Of a stretch of 7,279 bases of DNA, positions 1 through 6,595 are shown in pieces. Within the stretch, counting starts at the first letter, position 1; each line of letters begins with the position of its first letter. The translations under genes and the position numbers were made by a program. The DNA comes from Prevotella sp. (GTDB taxonomy: Bacteria > Bacteroidota > Bacteroidia > Bacteroidales > Dysgonomonadaceae): contig JAISES010000475.1 of assembly GCA_031263965.1 (NCBI GenBank), forward strand, positions 1 to 7,279, written 5' to 3'. The notes below the pieces were generated by a model, which did no database searches, was not told the origin of the DNA, and was given only the letters and a program-made list of their open reading frames with translations.

Positions 1-11
1 TGGAGGTCGAT

Positions 12-554
12 TTGAGCCGAAAACCTCTGACCTACGCGCAGCTTGCCAAGTTGAAGGCTTTGCGCTACAAGAACGGCGAGGGCATCGAAATCGGCGGCGG
101 AAGCCCCTATGGCAGCCTGATTTACACATTCTTCACCAGTGAGTTCAGCGTGTACCTGGTGGCGCCGGTCAACGCGCGGACCGTAATCACGCTGACCATT
201 GGCAGCCCGGTGCTGTATGTCAACGATGTGCCCTTTATGATGGACGTGTCGCCGGAACTGGTGAACGACCGGACGATGGTGCCGCTGCGGTTCCTGTACG
301 AGTGCCTGGACGCGGCGGTGAACTGGGACAGGGACACCCAGAGGATCAGCATCACAGGCGGCAGCAGCATGATCAGCCTGATCGTGGAGATCGGCAAGCT
401 CCAGGATGGCATGGACACGGCGCCGTATATTAAGCAGGATCGGGCGTTTCTCCCTGTCCGCTTCATCACGGAGACGCTGGGCGGCTACGTGGAATGGCGG
501 GAAGAGGGGCAGATGGTGTACATTATCTATGATCCGGTGAATCCGCTGAGGTGA
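12..554 (+). CDS. Copper amine oxidase N-terminal-like domain protein
   Basis: The 180-residue product carries two copies of the beta-rich half-repeat known from copper amine oxidase N-terminal-like domains, which in clostridia are usually modules of extracytoplasmic or S-layer-associated proteins. The first spans about residues 59-114, with VLYVNDVPF, then NDRTMVPLRF and AAVNWDRDTQRISI. The second spans about 122-173, with KQDRAFLPVRF and GYVEWREEGQMVYIIY. The paired 'R.x.VPLRF' and 'V.W' signatures are the basis for the call. Function is unknown. There is no signal peptide or membrane segment, unusual for this family. The chosen TTG start has GGAGG at 2-6, five bases upstream. However, the frame is open to the window edge, so this could be the C-terminal end of a longer, exported protein. 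It is clearly GC-richer than the operon downstream and ends at two hairpins, so it belongs to the resident chromosome rather than the inserted block. Confidence 0.75.
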   Translation: MSRKPLTYAQLAKLKALRYKNGEGIEIGGGSPYGSLIYTFFTSEFSVYLVAPVNARTVITLTIGSPVLYVNDVPFMMDVSPELVNDRTMVPLRFLYECLDAAVNWDRDTQRISITGGSSMISLIVEIGKLQDGMDTAPYIKQDRAFLPVRFITETLGGYVEWREEGQMVYIIYDPVNPLR

Positions 555-558
555 GATG

Positions 559-590
559 CGCGTGTGCGCGCGGAGGCGGGCGCACACGCG
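559..590 (+). other. GC-rich hairpin after the first gene
   Basis: An 11-bp perfect stem (559-569 with 580-590, left arm CGCGTGTGCGC) encloses a 10-nt loop. It starts five bases after the stop codon and lies directly before a second hairpin. It has no U-tract of its own, so it may act as an mRNA 3'-end stabiliser or as part of a double terminator. Confidence 0.6.
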
Positions 591-592
591 GG

Positions 593-640
593 AACCCGGG
601 CGAGGGGGGGATGGACCCGGCGCCCGGGTTTTGGGTTTGT
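593..640 (+). terminator. Probable intrinsic terminator of the first gene
   Basis: A perfect 10-bp inverted repeat (AACCCGGGCG at 593-602, CGCCCGGGTT at 621-630) with an 18-nt purine-rich loop is followed by a T/G-rich tail, TTGGGTTT at 631-638. The tail is not a pure T-run and the loop is long, so efficiency is uncertain. Position and stem strength fit termination of the upstream gene, insulating it from the operon that follows. Confidence 0.6.
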
Positions 641-733
641 GGGCACAGAAAGGGACAAGCTCGAAATAACAGTCAGAAGGATTCTCCGGGATACCGGTTA
701 TCATGAGGCGCCAGACCCCTGAGGGGCAGTCGA

Positions 734-758
734 GTGTATGTTAAAGGTGTATGTTAAA
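734..758 (+). repeat. Tandem 12-mer upstream of the operon promoter
   Basis: GTGTATGTTAAA occurs at 734-745 and again at 747-758 (13-bp period), and is followed by a degenerate AT-rich third unit. The pair lies about 24 bases upstream of the -35 box and falls in the part of copy A that is not shared with copy B. A 13-bp period does not match one helical turn (about 10.5 bp). It could be an operator or activator site, or simply polymerase-slippage expansion in AT-rich DNA. Confidence 0.6.
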
Positions 759-781
759 AATGTAAATTTATATAAATGATG

Positions 782-810
782 TTGATTTATGTAATTTATT
801 GTGATATGAT
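782..810 (+). promoter_or_regulatory. Sigma-A-type promoter of the five-gene operon
   Basis: A -35 box TTGATT (782-787), a 17-bp spacer and a -10 box TATGAT (805-810) match the housekeeping consensus at nine of twelve positions with ideal spacing. Transcription would start near 817, leaving a leader of about 50 nt before the methyltransferase ATG. The promoter lies entirely inside the repeat, so the operon seems to be driven by repeat-borne sequence. Confidence 0.7.
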
Positions 811-850
811 GAATGTAACGCAGGACAGAATCGCGCCAATGAATTGGGCT

Positions 851-857
851 AAGGAGG
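851..857 (+). promoter_or_regulatory. Ribosome binding site deciding the methyltransferase start
   Basis: AAGGAGG lies eight bases before the ATG at 866, a near-perfect Shine-Dalgarno sequence. It selects 866 over the in-frame ATGs upstream (776, 779, 806 and others), which lack such a site. Confidence 0.9.
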
Positions 858-865
858 ATAAGTTA

Positions 866-1939
866 ATGATTAAACAGCCTAAATTCATTGGTGTGGATTT
901 ATTCGCAGGAGCGGGGGGACTATCTCTGGGAGCTGAGATGGCTCGCGTCGATGTCGCTCTCTCAATTGAAAAGGATAAAAATGCAGCTGAAACCTATTCA
1001 TACAATCATCCGAGTACCAAGGTAATAAATGATGATATAGCAAATATAACCAAGATTGACGTTTCAGTTGGCTCTTCCAAAATTTTGTTTGGGGGACCAC
1101 CTTGTCAAGGGTTTTCTTATTCGAATCAACGTACTCGTAGCAAAGACAACCCCTCAAATTGGCTTTTAAGAGAGTTTTTAAGAATTGTAGACATTTGGCG
1201 CCCAGATTGGGTGATCTTTGAAAATGTCCGGGGATTCGTAAACACCGAAGCCAGACTTTTTTTGAATAGCCTCATAATTGACTTTGAAGAAAAAAACTAT
1301 ACCTGTACTTGGGCTATTCTTAATGCCTTAGATTTCGGAGTACCACAAAATCGTTCGCGCTTTTTTCTTGTTGCGTCACGGCATGGATATAAAATTAATT
1401 TCCCTGTCAAAGCATCCCAAAAGTATGTCACCGTCTCTCAGGCCATTTCCGATTTGCCGAGCTTAGAAAACGGAGCAAGCGAAGATTATTTGGAATATCA
1501 ATTTGAAGCTACTAATTCGTATGCCAAAAGATTGCGTGGAAAACTTTCAGAATGCTCTGGTCATTTGGTTAGCAGAAATGCGCCCCACATTATTGAAAGA
1601 TATAGATACATATCTCCCGGCGGAAATTGGAAAGATATACCTGAGCATTTAATGAAAAATTACACTGATCGCACTAGATGTCATACAGGTATTTATCATC
1701 GTCTTCGACCCGATGAACCAGCTCTGACTATTGGCAACTATAGAAAGGCCATGCTAATTCACCCGTGGGAGAATCGAGGATTATCGGTGAGAGAAGCTGC
1801 CAGAATACAATCATTTCCTGATTGGTATGAGTTCAAAGGTTCAATAGGTTTCCAGCAACAGCAGGTTGGCAATGCTGTACCGCCATTATTGGCACAGGCG
1901 GTATTTAGTATTATTACAGGTGGGGAGTATAGCTTATGA
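866..1939 (+). CDS. DNA (cytosine-5-)-methyltransferase
   Basis: This is a complete C5-cytosine methyltransferase of 357 residues, transferring methyl from S-adenosylmethionine to cytosine in a specific DNA sequence. All main motifs are present in order: motif I DLFAGAGGLSLG (11-22, cofactor binding), motif IV GGPPCQGFS (76-84) with catalytic Cys80, motif VI ENVRG (119-123), motif VIII QNRSRFFLVA (161-170), motif IX REAARIQSFPD (309-319) and motif X GNAVPPLLA (335-343). The segment of about 180-300 between VIII and IX holds the target recognition domain, and its specificity cannot be read. Length is typical for the family. It is the first gene of the operon, and its TGA overlaps the next gene's ATG (ATGA). 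No cognate restriction endonuclease is recognisable nearby, so it may protect self DNA from another effector in the operon, or act alone. Confidence 0.95.
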   Translation: MIKQPKFIGVDLFAGAGGLSLGAEMARVDVALSIEKDKNAAETYSYNHPSTKVINDDIANITKIDVSVGSSKILFGGPPCQGFSYSNQRTRSKDNPSNWLLREFLRIVDIWRPDWVIFENVRGFVNTEARLFLNSLIIDFEEKNYTCTWAILNALDFGVPQNRSRFFLVASRHGYKINFPVKASQKYVTVSQAISDLPSLENGASEDYLEYQFEATNSYAKRLRGKLSECSGHLVSRNAPHIIERYRYISPGGNWKDIPEHLMKNYTDRTRCHTGIYHRLRPDEPALTIGNYRKAMLIHPWENRGLSVREAARIQSFPDWYEFKGSIGFQQQQVGNAVPPLLAQAVFSIITGGEYSL

Positions 1940-3111
1940 CGGATCATAGTGAAGCTAGAAATGAGTTTGCACAGTACAGCAGCTTGGAAGCATGGCTTTT
2001 TGCGCAATCGGATGATCAGTTTCCTGCTTATTATACTGCACAAGGCGAAATATCTTATCCTAAAAAATATGAAACACTAAAAGCCGCATTGGTTCCTTTA
2101 CATAATACAGTTGAGAAAGGAGCAATGGTCGAATCTTTTTCCAAGTGGAAAAAAGAGTTGGAAAACAGAATGACTGTTTTAGAATCCACAGATACTCCTC
2201 CTGCGGAGGAAATACAGGAAATAAGCCGACTCTTAAAAATTGATTCAATTATCTATCTGAATCAACATGGCACTGGCCATGTCGACAAGGTTGCTGACAA
2301 GGCGTTTGAATTATTGAAATATTTTACCGTCGATCCTCTATCACCTACTGAAGTATTTTTATTATTGTGTGCAATTCAAGTACATGATACGGGAAATGTT
2401 TTTGGCCGAGGTGGTCATGAGATAAATATACGACAAGCGACACTCGATATATTAGGGCCTATTATTCCTGACGTACCTACCCAAAACCTAATATATCGTA
2501 TCGCGCAGGTTCATAGTGGAAATATAAACGGCGATAAAGACACTATTGGAAATCTGCTTTTTGATCGTGCTTTGTTTAATAAAAGACCGATCCGGGAACC
2601 AGTACTTGCAGCAATACTGCGCTTTGCTGATGAATTGGCTGATGATTCATCTCGCGCCGATAAGCAAGCCATTAAGCTTGACAGGATACCAGATGGTAGT
2701 ACGCTTTATCATCAATATTCAAACGCACTCCATGCAGTCAACATTAATGAGAACGCAATTAACCAATCCTTATATTTATCTCTTGACTACTATATTGAAT
2801 CGAAATTGATAGCAAAAACGTTCCCTAAGAATGGGAGCGAACAATTATTAATCGACGAAATATTCATAAGGACAATTAAAATCGAGCGAGAGCGTCGGTA
2901 TTGCATGCGGTATTTTAATCAATACTTGCCATTAGTAGAAATTCATGTGCAAATACAGATAGATTTTGAATTTGACTTGATGGAACCAGAGGTGATTCAA
3001 TATACTCTAAAGGAGAATGGGTATCCAGCGCAAGAAATAACGATAGAATGTGAGGAAAACACAGGCGAGAAAGTTATCGCTTTATTAAGAGGAAAAGGTT
3101 GGAGGTTGTAG
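1936..3111 (+). CDS. HD-domain protein, HD-CE-like
   Basis: A 391-residue protein with an HD-type metal-dependent hydrolase core. The likely ligands and neighbours are H111xxxH115 (NQHGTGHVDKV), the H150-D151 doublet in AIQVHDTGNVFGRGGHE with H161 behind it, H193 in AQVHSG, and D232 in RFADELADDSSR. The core spans about 100-245. Residues 1-100 and the alpha/beta-looking C-terminus (about 280-391) are unassigned. HD proteins hydrolyse phosphoesters: nucleotides, cyclic nucleotides or nucleic acids. The pattern 'HGxxH ... HDxGxxxGRxxHE' resembles the HD-CE class that, as I recall, was described computationally in prokaryotic conflict systems. That subfamily call is from memory. The start overlaps the methyltransferase stop by 4 nt and has GGAG eight bases upstream. 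Metal-binding residues look intact, so it should be active. The substrate is unknown: a dNTPase, signal hydrolase or nuclease are all open. Confidence 0.85.
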   Translation: MTDHSEARNEFAQYSSLEAWLFAQSDDQFPAYYTAQGEISYPKKYETLKAALVPLHNTVEKGAMVESFSKWKKELENRMTVLESTDTPPAEEIQEISRLLKIDSIIYLNQHGTGHVDKVADKAFELLKYFTVDPLSPTEVFLLLCAIQVHDTGNVFGRGGHEINIRQATLDILGPIIPDVPTQNLIYRIAQVHSGNINGDKDTIGNLLFDRALFNKRPIREPVLAAILRFADELADDSSRADKQAIKLDRIPDGSTLYHQYSNALHAVNINENAINQSLYLSLDYYIESKLIAKTFPKNGSEQLLIDEIFIRTIKIERERRYCMRYFNQYLPLVEIHVQIQIDFEFDLMEPEVIQYTLKENGYPAQEITIECEENTGEKVIALLRGKGWRL

Positions 3112-3112
3112 A

Positions 3113-4972
3113 ATGCCAGCTGACAAGAAAATAAGAAAAAATCCTTTTCAAATTACCACACCCGAAGATTTGACCGCCCAAGAAACGGTGGATTTATTTG
3201 TGGATGTCTTTACCGATTTTCCGCAGATCATTGATCCTGGTCATGGATTTCTAATGGGGCCGCGTGGCGTTGGAAAAAGCATGATGTTTAGGTATCTTCA
3301 ATCGGATTGTCAATGTATTGTAGGAAAATGTAGCTTTTCGGATTTGCCATTTTTGGGGATTTATATTCCTATCAAGAACGAGAGTTTCGTAAAGACAGAG
3401 CTTAAAAGGCTTGACGATCGTCATGCCAGTGAAATATTCAATGAACACCTGATGATATCTCATATAGCGGTTAAGATATTTGATAGTCTTATAAAAAATG
3501 ACCGTGCATTATCAGCAATAAACGCCGACAGTCTGTTTGATTTTTATCGTAATACCTTCATTCCATTGCTTTACCCTTATGATCTTGGTATCTTTCTTGA
3601 GAGCAAAGACAAAATATATGGAAGCATGCAAATACTAGAAAACATCATGGCAATAATGAATCAGGCATACCGTTTAGCGTCACGGTATACAAATCATTTG
3701 TCATTTACAAATGACTTGCCTGTTTATGATGGGCCTTTGTTTGATTATCAAGACTTTCTGGTACCTTTATTATCAGGCTTACCACAGGTTGACGGTTTCC
3801 CTAAAGGTACACTATATTTGCTGATAGATGATGCTCATTTTCTTTCGGAAATCCAAACTTGCATCCTAAATTCATGGATCGCTACCAGAACCAGTAGAAA
3901 AATCAGTTTTAAGGTATCTTCACAATATAATTATAAGAGTTATTACACTGTTACAGGCGCTACAATTGACTCGCCACATGACTATACTGAAATGGATATG
4001 ACTACAGTTTATACAAGTACAATAAAAAAAACGTATAAAGAGCGTATTCGCAAAATAGTGGAAAAACGATTAGCTTTAGAAGGGGTATTCGTACCCGTGG
4101 AGGAATTTTTTCCCGATGATGCCGAACAAGAAGAGCAGATTCACCTAATCGCGGAAGGGTATCGGCGAAAACATGATATCGGTGAAGGGCGTGGCTTTTA
4201 TCGTAGCGATGATGCTGTTCGCTATGCAAGGCCAGATTTCATACGCGATTTAGCTGGGACAAGAAAGTCCAGTTCAACATACAGTTATTCGGGTTTTGAT
4301 CAACTGGTTCATTTGTCGTCTGGAATTGTTCGTTATTTTCTTGAGCCTGCACATGCAATGTATTCTAAGGAGGTTGCTGAAAAAGGTTCCCAAAAGATAT
4401 TGTCTATTTCTCCATCCATTCAGAATAGTGTTTCGAGAAAGGAAGCTGAAAAATTTCTTTTCAGTGAATTGGAGAAGTACAAAAAAGAAGGTCATGAGGA
4501 AGCCATTCCTAAAGAAGATATTGAGTATCTTTCAAACTTGGTGCAGGGTCTAGGGGGGCTATTTCGACGGATATTATTATCTGACAGATCAGAAAGAAAA
4601 GTGTTCTCTATGGCAATTTCTGACAAAATATCAAGTAATGTTGAGCGGATTATAAATATAGGTGTAAATTTGGGCTTTTTCCATCGTTCTACTATTGGCA
4701 GAAAAGATCGAAAAAGTGGTGGTAGAACCCAATTGTATGTAATGAATAGGCGATTAGCTCCTATTTGGAATTTAGACCCTACTGGTTTTGCCGGATATCT
4801 GTTTTTACAGAACACGGTGTTAGAAGAAGGGATGGAGAATCCCCAAAGCATGTTAAGACGCGTTGAAAAGAACGGGCATCTGCATGAAATGGAATATCAT
4901 CAACTCAACCTTTTTGATGGATATACCACTCCTATTGAAGTTTACGGAGAGGAAGATGAAATTAATGGTTAA
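3113..4972 (+). CDS. ORC/CDC6-like AAA+ ATPase
   Basis: A 619-residue P-loop ATPase. Walker A is GPRGVGKS (49-56, Lys55). Walker B is LYLLIDDAH (234-242, Asp239-Asp240). Helical and strand segments follow to about 300. Residues about 470-560 look like a winged-helix DNA-binding region, with helices followed by GGRTQLYVMNRRLAPIW, which would form the wing and its following strand. This order (AAA+ then winged helix) matches ORC/CDC6-type initiator-like ATPases, which in bacteria occur in accessory loci rather than as replication initiators. The roughly 175-residue gap between Walker A and B is longer than in classic ORC/CDC6, so an insertion is likely. It lies one base after the HD gene stop, with GGAGG at 3101-3105, seven bases before the ATG. 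Likely role: a DNA- or complex-sensing ATP switch that controls the HD protein or the downstream protein. No membrane segments are seen. Confidence 0.85.
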   Translation: MPADKKIRKNPFQITTPEDLTAQETVDLFVDVFTDFPQIIDPGHGFLMGPRGVGKSMMFRYLQSDCQCIVGKCSFSDLPFLGIYIPIKNESFVKTELKRLDDRHASEIFNEHLMISHIAVKIFDSLIKNDRALSAINADSLFDFYRNTFIPLLYPYDLGIFLESKDKIYGSMQILENIMAIMNQAYRLASRYTNHLSFTNDLPVYDGPLFDYQDFLVPLLSGLPQVDGFPKGTLYLLIDDAHFLSEIQTCILNSWIATRTSRKISFKVSSQYNYKSYYTVTGATIDSPHDYTEMDMTTVYTSTIKKTYKERIRKIVEKRLALEGVFVPVEEFFPDDAEQEEQIHLIAEGYRRKHDIGEGRGFYRSDDAVRYARPDFIRDLAGTRKSSSTYSYSGFDQLVHLSSGIVRYFLEPAHAMYSKEVAEKGSQKILSISPSIQNSVSRKEAEKFLFSELEKYKKEGHEEAIPKEDIEYLSNLVQGLGGLFRRILLSDRSERKVFSMAISDKISSNVERIINIGVNLGFFHRSTIGRKDRKSGGRTQLYVMNRRLAPIWNLDPTGFAGYLFLQNTVLEEGMENPQSMLRRVEKNGHLHEMEYHQLNLFDGYTTPIEVYGEEDEING

Positions 4973-5954
4973 TAAGTATAAGTTGAACGTTCTAAACGAA
5001 AACATTAGTGAATCCATTGATTTATTTCTATGTACAGCAAGCTTTGAATCGCGGTGTTTATCTGTACCGCAAAATATTGAGCGGTCAAAAATCAAAAATG
5101 CAATCATATTTTATATGAAAGATTCGAACCAATATATTAACGACAATAAAACGATCCTTCAGAGGCATTTTAAGGATGCTTCAACTTGTGTGGAATTAAT
5201 CCATAAAGACCCACTTTTCACAGCAGATAGAATGCAAGAGATACTTGTAGACTATTCACAGCGCCACACGATAGAATCTATTATGGTGGATATTACAACT
5301 TTTACACATGAATCTTTGCTTATACTTTTAAGATTGATTCCTATTGTGTTCCCATCGGCCTTGATTACGTATGCTTATGCAAATGCGCAGGAATATGATG
5401 CCGATAATGAAAAAGATGATAAGTGGTTAAGCAAAGGGATTGGAGAAATCCGGTCTGTTTTGGGATATCCAGGAGAAATTCTTCCTGTACGAAAAACCCA
5501 CTTAATTGTTGTAGTAGGTTACGAATATGAACGGGCCACAAGCATTATTAACGCATTAGAACCAAGCATACTTGCATTGGCGTTCGGACGCTCTGACAAT
5601 GCGACAACAGAAAAAGACAAAGATGCTAATGAGCATTATCTTCATCTAGTCGAACAAATGGCTTCTTCATATCAAGAAATTGAACGTTTTGAGGTGAAAT
5701 GCAATGATCCAGTTGAAACGTGTAAAAAAATCGAAACACATATTTCAAAATATAGCGATATGAATATTGTAATTGTTCCATTGAACAATAAAATATCTAC
5801 TTTGGGTGTTGCTTTTGCAGCTATCTCTAATCCCTCAATACAATTAAGCTATGCTCCTGCCTTGGCTTATAACTACACTAATTATTCAAAGCCAGGAGAT
5901 AGTTGCTATATTATGAACTCTCCACATTCTGCCATAAAAGGTAAGGTGTTATGA
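4956..5954 (+). CDS. Unrecognised protein, duplicated Rossmann-like fold
   Basis: I do not recognise the family. The 332-residue product alternates hydrophobic strands and helices and appears to contain two related halves. Half one has IDLFLCTASFESRC (21-34), IMVDITTFTHESLLILLRLI (109-128) and ALITYAYANAQEYD (135-148). Half two has THLIVVVGYEYERAT (181-195), NIVIVPLNNKISTLGVAFAAI (270-290) and IQLSYAPALAYNYTN (295-309). In both halves the first strand ends in an aromatic-Glu-x-(x)-Arg motif (FESR, YEYER). The arrangement recalls CARF/SAVED-type or nucleotide-binding Rossmann-like sensors, but no diagnostic motif is present. Frame is open back to 4863. I chose ATG 4956 because GGAG at 4946-4949 is six bases away and it limits overlap with the ATPase gene to 17 nt; ATG 4965 is also possible. 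It sits between the ATPase and thyX, so it is probably the specificity or effector partner of the ATPase. Confidence 0.8.
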   Translation: MKLMVNKYKLNVLNENISESIDLFLCTASFESRCLSVPQNIERSKIKNAIIFYMKDSNQYINDNKTILQRHFKDASTCVELIHKDPLFTADRMQEILVDYSQRHTIESIMVDITTFTHESLLILLRLIPIVFPSALITYAYANAQEYDADNEKDDKWLSKGIGEIRSVLGYPGEILPVRKTHLIVVVGYEYERATSIINALEPSILALAFGRSDNATTEKDKDANEHYLHLVEQMASSYQEIERFEVKCNDPVETCKKIETHISKYSDMNIVIVPLNNKISTLGVAFAAISNPSIQLSYAPALAYNYTNYSKPGDSCYIMNSPHSAIKGKVL

Positions 5955-6577
5955 TGCGTATAGTTGAACCCGGATTTGAATTTTTGGATGATATTCACGG
6001 AGATACTATTTTAAAATCTATCGAAAAGATAGGGCGTACTTGTTATAAGAGTGAGGATAAAATTACTGATGCTTCTGCCGCTAGCTTTGTTGCTCGAATC
6101 ATAAAGAGTGGGCATGAATCAGTGATTGAGCATGAGAAAATCACAGTAAAAATTATCTGTGACCGTGGAGTCAGCCATGAGATTGTAAGGCACCGTATAG
6201 CGAGCTATAGTCAGGAAAGCACAAGATATTGTAATTACAGTGATAGCAAGTTTGGAAATGAATTGACTTTAATCAAACCTTTTTACTGGGCCGAAGATCC
6301 AGACAAATACTCTGTTTGGCTTAACACAATGAAAGTAATAGAAAAAGCATACCACACACTTGTTGCCAGCGGCGCAAAGCCAGAAGAAGCTCGTAGCGTT
6401 TTGCCCAATAGCCTTAAAACAGAAATTGTTGTTACTATGAATCTTCGTGAATGGAGGCATTTTTTCAAGTTGCGTACACCAACTACTGCCCACCCGCAAA
6501 TGAGGGAAGTTTCTATTCCTCTGCTATCCGCAATGAAAAAGAAAATTCCAGTGATATTTGATGATATAAACGTATAG
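5951..6577 (+). CDS. thyX: Flavin-dependent thymidylate synthase ThyX
   Basis: The 208-residue product is a canonical ThyX. It methylates dUMP to dTMP using methylenetetrahydrofolate as carbon donor and FAD/NAD(P)H as reductant. The signature RHRx7S is present as RHRIASYSQES (80-90), followed by TR (Arg92). GHESVIEHE (54-62), LPNSLKTE (151-158), NLREWRHFFKLR (164-175) and HPQMREV (181-187) match the conserved flavin- and dUMP-binding segments. Length is normal and nothing key is missing. The start overlaps the upstream stop as ATGATG (5951/5954). AAGG at 5943-5946 is four bases from the first ATG and seven from the second, so translation may start at 5954, one residue shorter. Overlap with the preceding gene means translational coupling to the operon, an unusual place for a core nucleotide-metabolism gene. 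It shares the AT-rich composition of the operon. Confidence 0.95.
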   Translation: MMRIVEPGFEFLDDIHGDTILKSIEKIGRTCYKSEDKITDASAASFVARIIKSGHESVIEHEKITVKIICDRGVSHEIVRHRIASYSQESTRYCNYSDSKFGNELTLIKPFYWAEDPDKYSVWLNTMKVIEKAYHTLVASGAKPEEARSVLPNSLKTEIVVTMNLREWRHFFKLRTPTTAHPQMREVSIPLLSAMKKKIPVIFDDINV

Positions 6578-6595
6578 CAAATATAAAAAGTCGGG

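Larger units (their letters stand above)
679..836 (+). repeat. Direct repeat, copy A (promoter-bearing)
   Basis: This segment recurs in the same orientation at 6596-6737. The strongest block is 779-836 against 6680-6737: 52 of 58 bases identical, no gaps, the first 21 exact. A second block, 698-716 against 6614-6632, has 17 of 19 identical (TTATCATG then GCCAGAC). A short GGATTC precedes it in both copies. Between the blocks the copies differ in sequence, and copy A is 15 bases longer. Similarity stops at about 836, some 15 bases before the methyltransferase ribosome binding site. The identity is too low for a fresh target-site duplication. It fits an older duplication or two members of a dispersed repeat family. 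Confidence 0.85.
641..865 (+). other. Intergenic region and operon leader
   Basis: This stretch between the terminator and the methyltransferase start holds repeat copy A, a tandem 12-mer, a promoter and a ribosome binding site, annotated separately. The frame of the methyltransferase stays open back to an ATG at 776. That extension is built of the repeat, has no ribosome binding site, and would put promoter sequence inside the coding region, so it is treated as non-coding. The short palindrome CCCCTGAGGGG at 716-726 is not conserved in copy B. No RNA gene or riboswitch is recognised. Confidence 0.6.

Noticed and set aside
716..726. Palindrome CCCCTGAGGGG as an operator or recombination core
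   Set aside because: It is short, not conserved in repeat copy B, and has no partner elsewhere in the window.
776..865. N-terminal extension of the methyltransferase to the ATG at 776 (30 extra residues)
   Set aside because: It is made of the repeat, contains the promoter and the strong ribosome binding site, and homology to the family starts only with FIGVDLFAGAGG. ATG 866 has the proper AAGGAGG site.
4863..4955. Longer start for the fourth operon gene
   Set aside because: It would overlap the ATPase gene by about 110 bases with no ribosome binding site. The segment has a different character from the fold that follows.
4492..5107. Antisense reading frames of 119 and 84 residues inside the ATPase and fourth genes
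   Set aside because: They are shadows of well-supported sense genes, with no ribosome binding sites and no recognisable domains. The same holds for the other antisense frames across the operon and the first gene.
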